From Clostridia bacterium (lineage in GTDB: Bacteria > Bacillota > Clostridia > Oscillospirales > CAG-272), in NCBI GenBank assembly GCA_017503865.1, contig JAFVSI010000017.1, forward strand, positions 1 to 32,101: a stretch of 32,101 bases of DNA, read 5' to 3'. Below, piece after piece: positions 23,960 to 31,162 of the stretch. Under the pieces are notes generated by a model. The model was not told the origin of the DNA and searched no databases. It saw nothing but the letters and a program-made list of their open reading frames with translations. Position 1 is the stretch's first letter; each line of letters starts with the position of its first letter. The position numbers were made by a program, and so were the translations under genes.

Positions 23960-25015
23960 TTATTTTCTCTGTCTGCCGACTCTCGAAAGGTCTATCATAC
24001 CTGCAGGCATTTCGTCAAGGTATTCAAGTGCGAGTCCCGTTCCGTTTACAACGCAGTCTGCAGGATTCTTCGCAACTCTCGTTTTTATGCCCGTAACGTA
24101 CTCTATAAGCTTATCGAGACCGAAAAGCATACTTCCGCCGCCCGTAAGAACTATTCCGTCGCGGATTATGTCACCGATAAGCTCGGGCGGAGTCTTTTCG
24201 ATAACAGAGCATATCGCGTCAAGAATAGCCGAAATAGGCTCCATAAGTGCCTCAAGCATCTCTCGTGATGAAATGGTTATCTCCTTAGGGAGTCCCTGCA
24301 GCATACATCTTCCCCTTACCTGTATCTCCTTAGGATCGGGATGCTCAAAGACCGCACCTATTTTAACCTTTATGTATTCAGCAGTACGCTCGCCTATAAG
24401 CACGTTATGCTGTCTGCGAACGTATTGCATTATTGCCTCGTCAAACTTGTCGCCCGCGTTTTTTATAGACTCCGAAACGACAACTCCGCCAAGTGAAATT
24501 ACGGCAACGTCGGTAGTTCCGCCACCGATATCGACCACCATTTTTCCGTTGGGGCTGTAAATATCAAGTCCCGCACCGAGTGCTGCCGCAACGGGCTCCT
24601 CAATAAGATAGGTCTTTCGTGCCCCCGCCTGCGTTCCCGCATCGATAACGGCACGCTCCTCGACCTCGTTTATTCCCGTAGGAATACATATCATAACTCT
24701 CGGCTGCATAACGGTATTTCCGCAAGCACGGCGAATAAAATACTGTATCATTTTGAGGGTTATGTCGTACTGATTTATAACTCCGTCACGAAGAGGTCTT
24801 ATTACGTCTATGTTTTCAGGATTTCGACCGAGCATAGCACGGGCATCCTTACCGACCTTCGTAATATGGTCGGTGGTTTTATCTATTGCAACAAAGGAAG
24901 GCTCTTTCAGTACCACTCCCCTTCCTTTTACGTAAACGAGAACGGTAGCGGTTCCAAGATCTATTCCTATGTCCCGCGACAAAAGTGCCGCGGATTTTTT
25001 GAAAAATTTAAACAT
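23960..25015 (-). CDS. mreB: Rod-shape determining protein MreB/Mbl
   Basis: Bacterial actin homologue that polymerises under the membrane and directs elongasome peptidoglycan synthesis. The 351-residue protein has the actin-fold phosphate loops DIGIDLGTATVLVYV (15-29) and VDIGGGTTDVAVISLG, with the adenosine-contacting GIVLTGGGSMLFGLD near the C-terminus. EEPVAAALGAGLDI and the helical interface are also typical. The N-terminus (MFKFFKKSAALLS) is slightly longer and amphipathic, consistent with membrane binding. It is not next to mreC/mreD, so it may be the Mbl/MreBH-type paralogue. It has its own promoter and heads the mreB-pepD-membrane protein-helicase unit. Confidence 0.93.
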   Translation of the reverse strand: MFKFFKKSAALLSRDIGIDLGTATVLVYVKGRGVVLKEPSFVAIDKTTDHITKVGKDARAMLGRNPENIDVIRPLRDGVINQYDITLKMIQYFIRRACGNTVMQPRVMICIPTGINEVEERAVIDAGTQAGARKTYLIEEPVAAALGAGLDIYSPNGKMVVDIGGGTTDVAVISLGGVVVSESIKNAGDKFDEAIMQYVRRQHNVLIGERTAEYIKVKIGAVFEHPDPKEIQVRGRCMLQGLPKEITISSREMLEALMEPISAILDAICSVIEKTPPELIGDIIRDGIVLTGGGSMLFGLDKLIEYVTGIKTRVAKNPADCVVNGTGLALEYLDEMPAGMIDLSRVGRQRK

Positions 25016-25050
25016 TACACTTTACCGCCAACAATTTTTTTACTCTTTTC

Positions 25051-25079
25051 ATTATACACTTTTTCAGTGCGTTTTGCAA
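25051..25079 (-). promoter_or_regulatory. mreB operon promoter
   Basis: Minus-strand TTGCAA (25074-25079), 17-base spacer, TATAAT (25051-25056), with about 35 bases to the mreB ATG. Confidence 0.82.
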
Positions 25080-25118
25080 CATATATTTTCACGAAATATA
25101 TAAATATTTTATTAACGC

Positions 25119-25170
25119 CTTCTCACAAAAAAAACAGCTCTAAATTAGTATTTGTAGGGGAGTTAGTTTG
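25119..25170 (-). terminator. Possible large-loop terminator of the metK-recD2-comF unit
   Basis: On the minus strand GCTCTTAA and TTTAGAGC can pair (7 of 8) around a loop of more than 30 bases, followed by TG and eight Ts (about 25127-25134). A GGTGGG/CCCGCC hairpin (near 25180-25196) lies just upstream. Neither is a textbook terminator, but the T tract is clear. The rest of 25080-25227 shows no gene. Confidence 0.4.
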
Positions 25171-25227
25171 GGTTAAGAGCGGCGGGAGCACCCCACCAAC
25201 AAATCAAAATTTCAAAATTGAAAACAC

Positions 25228-25971
25228 CTATTTCGGCGTATAAGCCAGCGAAAAAAGATAAAATTTCTCTACACCAACCGACTTTAGTGCAGATACCGCT
25301 CTGTACGCACTTATGCCCGTAGTTACCACGTCATCGTACAAAATTACGGCACGGTTATTAACAAGACTCGCACACTTTTTGTTAAAGGCGAACATTCCCT
25401 TTGTATTTTTAAGCCTTTGCTTTACCGTCAGCTTCTTTTGAGAGCTTTTACCGTCGTGAACTCTTTTGATAAGGGGCAAACACTCAATATGAGCTACCCT
25501 TCCGAGTGCTTTTGCGACAAGCTCCGCTTGGTCTACACCGTATACGGCATAGGAGCGTCTTGAACGGGGAATGTAGGTTATCACGACCTCGTCTCTTAAA
25601 AGCCCCTCGTCTGCCAAAAGCTCGTCAATTCTATAAGAAAGCTGCTCTGCCGCAAAGGTTGCCACCCTTGCGTTTTTGTGATTTTTGAGAAAATAAACGA
25701 GCTTATTCTCGGGTAGCCACGGCTCGCTTTTTCGATAGTAAAAGAGCTTTCGATGCTCCTTAACTCCCGCCTCCGAAAGTCTCTTTGCAACGCAACGGCA
25801 GTCAGCCATTGCTCTCATACACTCAGGACAGCTCTCGCTCTTTGCCTTCTCAAACGCAACGCGACAAGCATCGCAATAGGCATCGTTTCTATATTCATAC
25901 CCAAGTCTCTCTCCGCACGAAACGCACTTGCGAAGGTAAACGTATCTCTGAAAAAACTCGGAAAAGGTCAT
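25228..25971 (-). CDS. comF: ComF family protein (phosphoribosyltransferase-like)
   Basis: Homologue of ComFC/ComF, a cytoplasmic factor needed for uptake or processing of single-stranded DNA in natural transformation. The 247-residue protein has the N-terminal zinc-finger region with cysteines at 16, 19, 33, 36, 48, 51, 58 and 60. A type I phosphoribosyltransferase domain follows with the PRPP-binding loop ILYDDVVTTG at about 210-219. The VTYIPRSRRSYAVYGVDQAE segment is typical of the family. Its start overlaps the recD2 stop by four bases (ATGA), so the two are translationally coupled. ComFA is not adjacent; the link to RecD2 suggests DNA uptake or recombination (inference). Confidence 0.9.
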   Translation of the reverse strand: MTFSEFFQRYVYLRKCVSCGERLGYEYRNDAYCDACRVAFEKAKSESCPECMRAMADCRCVAKRLSEAGVKEHRKLFYYRKSEPWLPENKLVYFLKNHKNARVATFAAEQLSYRIDELLADEGLLRDEVVITYIPRSRRSYAVYGVDQAELVAKALGRVAHIECLPLIKRVHDGKSSQKKLTVKQRLKNTKGMFAFNKKCASLVNNRAVILYDDVVTTGISAYRAVSALKSVGVEKFYLFSLAYTPK

Positions 25972-28190
25972 TTTTCTTCACTTTCGGATGATGCGAGAAT
26001 TTTTGCGAGTCCTGTATATCTGAGGGATTGTCGGTCGTTTTCAACCATTCTTTTCGCTACTTCCTCACTGCCAACGAGTATAACCATATTTTGTGCTCTC
26101 GTAACGGCAGTATAGAAAAGATTTCTCGTCAAAAGCATTTGCGGAGCGTTGCCGAGAGGTATCAGCACGATAGGATATTCACTTCCCTGACTCTTATGCA
26201 CCGTGACCGCGTAAGCGTGCTCAATATCGTCAAGCTCGGTCATATCGTAGATAGTCCTGCGGTCGTCGAATATAATCACCATCGACTTATACTCGGGATT
26301 TATTTTTTCGATAACGCCGATGTCTCCGTTAAATATTCCGCTTCCGCTCTTGCCGTCGCTCTCGCGTGACCACTCTATATCGTAATTATTTCTCGTCTGC
26401 ATTACCTTGTCTCCCTCGCGGAAAACAACGTCCTTAAAGGGATGCTCTCTCTTTGTAGCATCGGGGGGATTGAGTGCGTCCTGAAGTATTCGGTTAAGAT
26501 GCTCCGTGCCTATCTCGCCTTTACGCGAGGGGCATATTATCTGAAGCCCTATCCGTCCCATCTCGCCGTATGCTCTCGGTAGTCTCGTTCGGCAAAGTTC
26601 AACTATCGTTACCGCAATCTCTCTGTCCGACTGACGCCTCATAAAGAAGAAATCGTTGTCCTTAACGTCAAGAAGGGGCATCTCTCCCGTATTTATTCTA
26701 TGGGCGTTTGTTATTATAAGACTCTTTTGTGCCTGACGGAATATCTCATTGAGGCGAACTGTAGCAAAACGACCGCTGTCAATGAGGTCGTGAAGAACGT
26801 TTCCCGCACCGACAGACGGGAGCTGATCCGAGTCACCGATAAATATGAGCCTCGCACCCGGCTTTATCGCCTTCGTGAGTGCATCCATAAGGATTATGTC
26901 GACCATCGACGCCTCGTCAACTATGATAACGTTCTCGTCGAGATGCTCGTGCTCGTTTCTGCCGAATTCTGCGTGTCCTGAGTCATCGTATCCCATCTCA
27001 AGAAGTCTGTGAATGGTTTTTGCATTCCTCGAGGTAGACTCCGAAAGTCTTTTTGCCGCACGTCCCGTAGGGGCACAGAGAGCGACCTTGAAATCCATAC
27101 TCTCAAAAATATTTATAAGTGCTCTTACAACGGTAGTTTTACCCGTACCGGGACCACCCGTAAGGATCATAACTCCGTATCTGAGGGCATCGGCTATCGC
27201 CTGCTTTTGAAGTGCGGCATAGGCGATTGCGTTCTTATTCTCTTCCATTTCGACAAATCTGTCGATATCGGGCAAGGAAACTGCCGCACAGAGCTTGTCG
27301 AGAAGATAAAGCTTTGAGGCAACGTACTTTTCGGCATCGTAAAAATACTTGCTGTAGATCATCTGAACGCCGTCAAAAAGCCTGTATTTAAGTACGCCTT
27401 GACGCAAAAGCTCGCTTATTCCCTCGTCAGCCCTTTGCTCGCTGATAGAAAGAAGTTCCGCCGAATTTTTCACAAGCTCCCCTCTCGCAATACAAACGTG
27501 TCCGCTTTGGGCGGCGTATGAGGACAATATGTAATCTATACCGCTCATAACTCTGTCGAGATTGTCGCCCTCAAAGCCGAGCTTTTGTGCCATCGCATCA
27601 GCCTTTTCAAAGCCTATTCCATCTATCTCGTTGCAGAGCTTATATGGATTCTTCTTTGCGATATCAACAGCACGCGATCCCCACTTTTTATATATTTTTA
27701 CGGTAAGTGCCGCACCGAAATAGTCTCTGAAGAAAAGCATAGCACTACGCATTCCCGTCTGCTGCTTAAAGTCCTCGGACGCCGCCTCGGCTATCTTTTT
27801 AGATATTCCCTTTATCTCGGTAAGCCACTGCGGGTGATTTTCGATGACGTCAAAGGCGTCCTCACCGAATTTTTCGATAATCTTCTGTGCCGTTTTCGGC
27901 CCTATCCCCTTTATCGTTCGGGAGGCAAGATAACGAAGCATAGAAGCAGTATCGGCAGGCATACGCTTCTCATAGACCGAGACGCTAAACTGCCTGCCGT
28001 ACTTGTGGTTGTGTACCCACTTTCCACTAACGCAGACACTGTCCCCCTCGGATACGAACGGCATAGTTCCGACGATAGTGATTATATCGTCGTCAGACGA
28101 TGCCATATCGCAGATTGCATAGCCGTTTTCAGCATTCGAGTATATGACCGCCTCGATGCTTCCTTCAAGCGTGATCTCTTTGTCAGACAC
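25968..28190 (-). CDS. recD2: ATP-dependent RecD2-type helicase
   Basis: 5'-3' DNA helicase of the RecD/TraA group, acting in DNA repair without RecBC. The 740-residue protein has an N-terminal OB-like domain (1-75), helix-hairpin-helix segments (KGIGPKTAQKII, 94-105; EIKGISKKIAEA, 125-136), Walker A GGPGTGKT (345-352) and VDEASMVD. It also has IGDSDQLPSVGAGNVL and the UvrD-like C-terminal motif AVTVHKSQGSEYP. These are the hallmarks of RecD2 rather than RecD of RecBCD. Translation probably starts at GTG (28190), with GGGAG eight bases before it. It lies 38 bases after metK and so appears to be downstream of the SAM-I riboswitch. Confidence 0.93.
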   Translation of the reverse strand: MSDKEITLEGSIEAVIYSNAENGYAICDMASSDDDIITIVGTMPFVSEGDSVCVSGKWVHNHKYGRQFSVSVYEKRMPADTASMLRYLASRTIKGIGPKTAQKIIEKFGEDAFDVIENHPQWLTEIKGISKKIAEAASEDFKQQTGMRSAMLFFRDYFGAALTVKIYKKWGSRAVDIAKKNPYKLCNEIDGIGFEKADAMAQKLGFEGDNLDRVMSGIDYILSSYAAQSGHVCIARGELVKNSAELLSISEQRADEGISELLRQGVLKYRLFDGVQMIYSKYFYDAEKYVASKLYLLDKLCAAVSLPDIDRFVEMEENKNAIAYAALQKQAIADALRYGVMILTGGPGTGKTTVVRALINIFESMDFKVALCAPTGRAAKRLSESTSRNAKTIHRLLEMGYDDSGHAEFGRNEHEHLDENVIIVDEASMVDIILMDALTKAIKPGARLIFIGDSDQLPSVGAGNVLHDLIDSGRFATVRLNEIFRQAQKSLIITNAHRINTGEMPLLDVKDNDFFFMRRQSDREIAVTIVELCRTRLPRAYGEMGRIGLQIICPSRKGEIGTEHLNRILQDALNPPDATKREHPFKDVVFREGDKVMQTRNNYDIEWSRESDGKSGSGIFNGDIGVIEKINPEYKSMVIIFDDRRTIYDMTELDDIEHAYAVTVHKSQGSEYPIVLIPLGNAPQMLLTRNLFYTAVTRAQNMVILVGSEEVAKRMVENDRQSLRYTGLAKILASSESEEK

Positions 28191-28228
28191 AGCACCGTCT
28201 CCCTTCCTTGATTTTTTGTTTTACTGAA

Positions 28229-29413
28229 TTAAAGCCCAAGCTCCTTCTTGAGTGTGTCCGCAAGATCCGTCTTTTCCCAGGGAATATTGAGATCCTCGCG
28301 TCCCATATGACCGTATGCTGCCACCTGACAGTAGATAGGTCTGCGAAGCTCAAACTTCTTGATAATTGCCGCAGGACGAAGATCGAAGCACTTTTGTACC
28401 GTTGCCGAGATCTTTTCCTCATCGACCTTTGCCGTTCCAAAAGTGTCTATCATAACCGACACAGGTCTTGCAACACCGATAGCGTATGCAAGCTCTACCT
28501 CACACTTGTCGGCAAGTCCTGCTGCAACGACGTTCTTCGCAATATATCTTGACGCGTATGCTGCCGAGCGGTCAACCTTTGTCGGATCTTTACCCGAGAA
28601 AGCTCCGCCGCCGTGACGTGCATATCCGCCGTATGTATCAACGATTATCTTTCTTCCCGTAAGTCCTGTGTCACCCGCAGGACCGCCAAGAACGAAGCGT
28701 CCCGTAGGATTTACGTATATCTTGGTCTTGTCATCAAGAAGAGTCGCGGGAATAGTGGGCTTTATGATAAGCTCGATAATGTCGCGTCTTATCGTCTCAA
28801 GAGACGCATCCTCATCGTGCTGAGTAGACACGACTACCGTATCAACTCTTGCGGGTACTCCGTCGTGATATTCAACTGTAACCTGAGTCTTTCCGTCGGG
28901 GCGAAGGTACTTAAGAGTTCCGTTCTTGCGAAGCTCGGTAAGCTTTATAGCGAGCTTGTGAGAAAGCGAAATAGGCATAGGCATAAGCTCCTCAGTCTCG
29001 TTACACGCGTAACCGAACATCATACCCTGGTCGCCCGCACCCGTGTCAAAATCGTCGACAAGAGTTCCCTCTTTAGCCTCAAGAGAACGGTCTACACCCA
29101 TAGCAATATCAGGCGACTGCTCGTGAATAGCACTCGAAAACTTACAGCTCTCAAAATCGAAGCCGTACTCCTTCTTTGTGTATCCTATCTCCTTAACCGT
29201 CTGGCGTGCGATAGCCTCGTAGTCCACGTCAGCTGTCGTGGTTATCTCACCCATAACGTTTATCATTCCCGTTGTGCAGAAGGTCTCGCAGGCAACGCGT
29301 GCCATAGGATCCTTCGCAAGAATAGAGTCAAGTATAGCATCGGAAATTTTATCACAAACCTTATCGGGATGTCCCTCTGTTACCGACTCCGACGTAAAAA
29401 GAATTTTTTTCAT
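28229..29413 (-). CDS. metK: S-adenosylmethionine synthetase
   Basis: Makes S-adenosylmethionine from methionine and ATP. The 394-residue protein has the N-terminal [15 protein letters not shown] motif with the ATP-binding HPDK (15-18), the central [12 protein letters not shown] hexapeptide-type loop, and the [20 protein letters not shown]-loop-like segment. All are intact. The start is placed at 29413, where homologues begin and AAAGGAGAGG precedes the ATG. The longer frame to 29476 passes through the riboswitch terminator and is not coding. Expression is controlled by the SAM-I riboswitch, which would shut it off when its own product is abundant. SAM feeds the two methyltransferases in this window among others. 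Confidence 0.97.
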   Translation of the reverse strand: MKKILFTSESVTEGHPDKVCDKISDAILDSILAKDPMARVACETFCTTGMINVMGEITTTADVDYEAIARQTVKEIGYTKKEYGFDFESCKFSSAIHEQSPDIAMGVDRSLEAKEGTLVDDFDTGAGDQGMMFGYACNETEELMPMPISLSHKLAIKLTELRKNGTLKYLRPDGKTQVTVEYHDGVPARVDTVVVSTQHDEDASLETIRRDIIELIIKPTIPATLLDDKTKIYVNPTGRFVLGGPAGDTGLTGRKIIVDTYGGYARHGGGAFSGKDPTKVDRSAAYASRYIAKNVVAAGLADKCEVELAYAIGVARPVSVMIDTFGTAKVDEEKISATVQKCFDLRPAAIIKKFELRRPIYCQVAAYGHMGREDLNIPWEKTDLADTLKKELGL

Positions 29414-29439
29414 AATTTTACCTCTCCTTTGAATTAAAA

Positions 29440-29463
29440 AAGCTCCGTCGACAGACGGAGCTT
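29440..29463 (-). terminator. SAM-I riboswitch terminator
   Basis: Stem AAGCTCCGTC/GACGGAGCTT with a four-base loop, followed on the minus strand by a T run. The alternative antiterminator pairs GACAGATG (29474-29481) with CGTCTGTC (29450-29457), using bases of both the aptamer P1 and the terminator. Confidence 0.93.
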
Positions 29464-29471
29464 CTTTATGT

Positions 29472-29553
29472 CTCATCTGTCAGGAATTAGCACCTTACAA
29501 AAAGCAGGTTGCCGTGGTTTCACAGAGCCTATCTCTCCACCACTCTTGATAAG
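29472..29553 (-). ncRNA. SAM-I (S-box) riboswitch aptamer
   Basis: The minus strand shows the S-box core in order: CTTATCAAGAG at the 5' side, GGTGGAGGGA-like GGTGGAGAGATAGGC, GAAACCACGGCAACC, AAGGTGCTAATTCC, and GATGAGA closing P1 (CTTATC with GATGAG). It sits between a good promoter and metK. SAM binding stabilises P1 and lets the terminator form. Confidence 0.97.
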
Positions 29554-29592
29554 AATTTCTATATTTTTTTGAATATGTTTTTCTCAATTAAG

Positions 29593-29621
29593 AGTATAAC
29601 ACATTTTTCGTCAAATTTCAA
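29593..29621 (-). promoter_or_regulatory. metK/SAM-riboswitch promoter
   Basis: Minus-strand TTGAAA (29616-29621), 17-base spacer, TATACT (29593-29598). Transcription would begin about 30 bases before the aptamer. A second TTGACG nearby is too close (10 bases) to serve as -35. Confidence 0.75.
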
Positions 29622-29648
29622 TAGTAATTTTATTTTTTAGAGATATTT

Positions 29649-30149
29649 TTAGAGCCAAGCGAAAATCGTCACTACGCCGTAGGAAACGAGCGACATTATT
29701 AGTCCCGCGACAAGCACCCCAATAAGAGCCGAAAGCACCGCCTTGACAAACTTAATATCTATCATTGCTGCAACAAGCGAGCCTGTCCAAGCCCCCGTCA
29801 TAGGAAGCGGAATCGCAACGAAGATAGCAACGCCCCAGAAGGAATATTTTTCGATTCTTGCTTTGTTTTTCTCCGCCTTCGCATAAACCCAGTTTGCTAT
29901 TTTATTAAAAAGCTTTACCTTGCAGTGGCTCATAAATTCAAGTACCTTTTTGACAAAGAGCAAGATTATCGGCACGGGAAGTATATTTCCGACAACGCTC
30001 AAAAGGTAGCTCTGCCAAAGCGGAAGTCCAAGTGCCGCACCAAGCGGAATAGCTCCGCGAAGCTCAATTATAGGTATCATCGAGCAGAAAAAAACGCACA
30101 GTTCCTTCCCTACAGTTTCGAGAAAAAAGTTTTCGATCAATTCAACCAT
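29649..30149 (-). CDS. COG2426 small membrane protein (annotated small multidrug export protein)
   Basis: A 166-residue integral membrane protein with about four hydrophobic segments. The conserved SMIPIIELRGAIPLG motif (about 23-37) defines the family, and VAIPLPMTGAWTG (about 111-123) forms the second half of a pseudo-repeat resembling DedA-like re-entrant loops. The family carries the name small multidrug export protein, but direct evidence for drug export is thin. It lies 32 bases after ribU with an AAGGA site and no intervening terminator or promoter. It therefore seems to be part of the FMN-riboswitch operon, which hints at a role connected with flavin or general membrane transport (inference). 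Confidence 0.88.
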   Translation of the reverse strand: MVELIENFFLETVGKELCVFFCSMIPIIELRGAIPLGAALGLPLWQSYLLSVVGNILPVPIILLFVKKVLEFMSHCKVKLFNKIANWVYAKAEKNKARIEKYSFWGVAIFVAIPLPMTGAWTGSLVAAMIDIKFVKAVLSALIGVLVAGLIMSLVSYGVVTIFAWL

Positions 30150-30181
30150 AATCTATATCCTTATATTATTTTTCGTTACAA

Positions 30182-30886
30182 TTATTTTTTGATAACTCCG
30201 TCAAGAAAAGAGATATTTCCACCAAGTATGACAAAAATCACCACTAAAGAAAGAGAGATAACAGCGAGCGCGACCATAGAAATAATTATAGATCTCGTCT
30301 TGGATGCCTTCACAGTCTCTGTATTTTCCATCACAGTACTATCAAGGAGTCTGTTCTTTTTCAACGCTCTCGAAAGAGGCTTGTAAAGGAGAAGAACCAC
30401 TGCTGCATTGAGTGTTCCCTTGACAAGATTGAAGGGCAAGAGGAGTGTTGGGATAAGAGAGACAACGTCCGCTCTTGAAACGTGCATATAAAATGGAGTA
30501 ATGAAAAGATTAGCTACCATCATTATAGCCGTCATTGAAACCACCGAAACACAAAGTCCGAGAATTGCCCCGTTGAGTGTTTTCTTATACTTGTATATAA
30601 GTCCCACGGGAACGCAGAGCGATACCGAGGAAATAATGTTCATTATAAGTCCGTATTCACCCGTGCCACTGACTGTAATATATTCAAGAAGAGGCACGAC
30701 CACCGCTGCAATCATTCCCGACGGAACACCAAAGAATAAGGTACAGAGCATTATTATCGAGTCCTTGACGTCCATTGTCAGAAACATTACCGGGAATTTA
30801 ATAAGAACGGTGCAAAGAAATGCAAGTGCACATAGAACCGCTACCGTTGTATGTCTTTTAAGTTTCTTCGAAAAACTTGTTTTCAT
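30182..30886 (-). CDS. ribU: Riboflavin ECF transporter S component RibU
   Basis: Substrate-binding membrane subunit that captures riboflavin and docks with EcfA1-EcfA2-EcfT, whose genes are in this window. The 234-residue protein has about six membrane helices and a typical S-component N-terminus (KRHTTVAVLCALAFLCTVLIKFPV) with the family's small-residue helix-1 surface. MDVKDSIIMLCTLFFGVPSG corresponds to the RibU DxxD/P-gate region. The C-terminal about 30 residues add an extra helix after a charged linker. The start at 30886 is chosen because GGAGG lies just upstream; the in-frame ATG at 30901 is inside the regulatory hairpin. The upstream FMN riboswitch strongly supports riboflavin as substrate. 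Confidence 0.92.
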   Translation of the reverse strand: MKTSFSKKLKRHTTVAVLCALAFLCTVLIKFPVMFLTMDVKDSIIMLCTLFFGVPSGMIAAVVVPLLEYITVSGTGEYGLIMNIISSVSLCVPVGLIYKYKKTLNGAILGLCVSVVSMTAIMMVANLFITPFYMHVSRADVVSLIPTLLLPFNLVKGTLNAAVVLLLYKPLSRALKKNRLLDSTVMENTETVKASKTRSIIISMVALAVISLSLVVIFVILGGNISFLDGVIKK

Positions 30887-30895
30887 AAAAAAAGC

Positions 30896-30915
30896 CTCCA
30901 TAATTATTTATGGAG
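30896..30915 (-). promoter_or_regulatory. FMN-switch expression hairpin sequestering the ribU ribosome binding site
   Basis: Minus-strand CTCCATAA/TTATGGAG stem with an ATAA loop. The 3' arm contains part of the GGAGG of ribU, and the stem is followed by GC then six Ts. It could block translation and weakly terminate transcription. TCTTCTCC at 30912-30919 can instead pair with the aptamer end at 30975-30982. Confidence 0.75.
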
Positions 30916-30971
30916 AAGAAAGTCTAAAAAATCAATTGTTGTCTGCATCAGGCAGACGAATAAGATTATTT

Positions 30972-31093
30972 ATATCTTCTCCCATCCGGACTTTACCGTC
31001 GGTGTAGGAATTTCACCTACTCGGCACACTTTTTTAGTTGTGTGTTCGCGGACTTTTACCGCCGGTATGGAATTTCACCATCCCCAAAGATAT
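30972..31093 (-). ncRNA. FMN riboswitch (RFN element)
   Basis: The minus strand carries the RFN core: GGGGATGGTGAAATTCC, ACCGGCGGTAAAAGTCCGCGA, GTAGGTGAAATTCCTAC, CCGACGGTAAAGTCCGGATG and GGAGAAGA. P1 is ATATCTT (31087-31093) with AAGATAT (30972-30978). It precedes ribU and should turn it off when FMN is high. Confidence 0.97.
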
Positions 31094-31110
31094 TTATTAT
31101 TTTGTTTTAA

Positions 31111-31138
31111 GACCGTGCTCGGTAAGCCGAGCACGGTC
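31111..31138 (-). terminator. Hairpin after tuf
   Basis: Perfect 12-base-pair stem GACCGTGCTCGG/CCGAGCACGGTC with a four-base loop, 24 bases after the tuf stop. The downstream tract on the minus strand is only TTAAAACAAAAT, so termination may be incomplete. It ends 17 bases before the FMN aptamer. Confidence 0.7.
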
Positions 31139-31162
31139 AATTTGTGAGTTATTTAAATTAAA

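Noticed and set aside
28613-29437. 274-codon plus-strand open frame
   Set aside because: It is antisense to metK, a clear conserved gene, and the apparent protein runs through the riboswitch terminator.
29414-29476. N-terminal extension of MetK
   Set aside because: It is translated from the riboswitch terminator and expression platform; homologues start at 29413, where AAAGGAGAGG is found.
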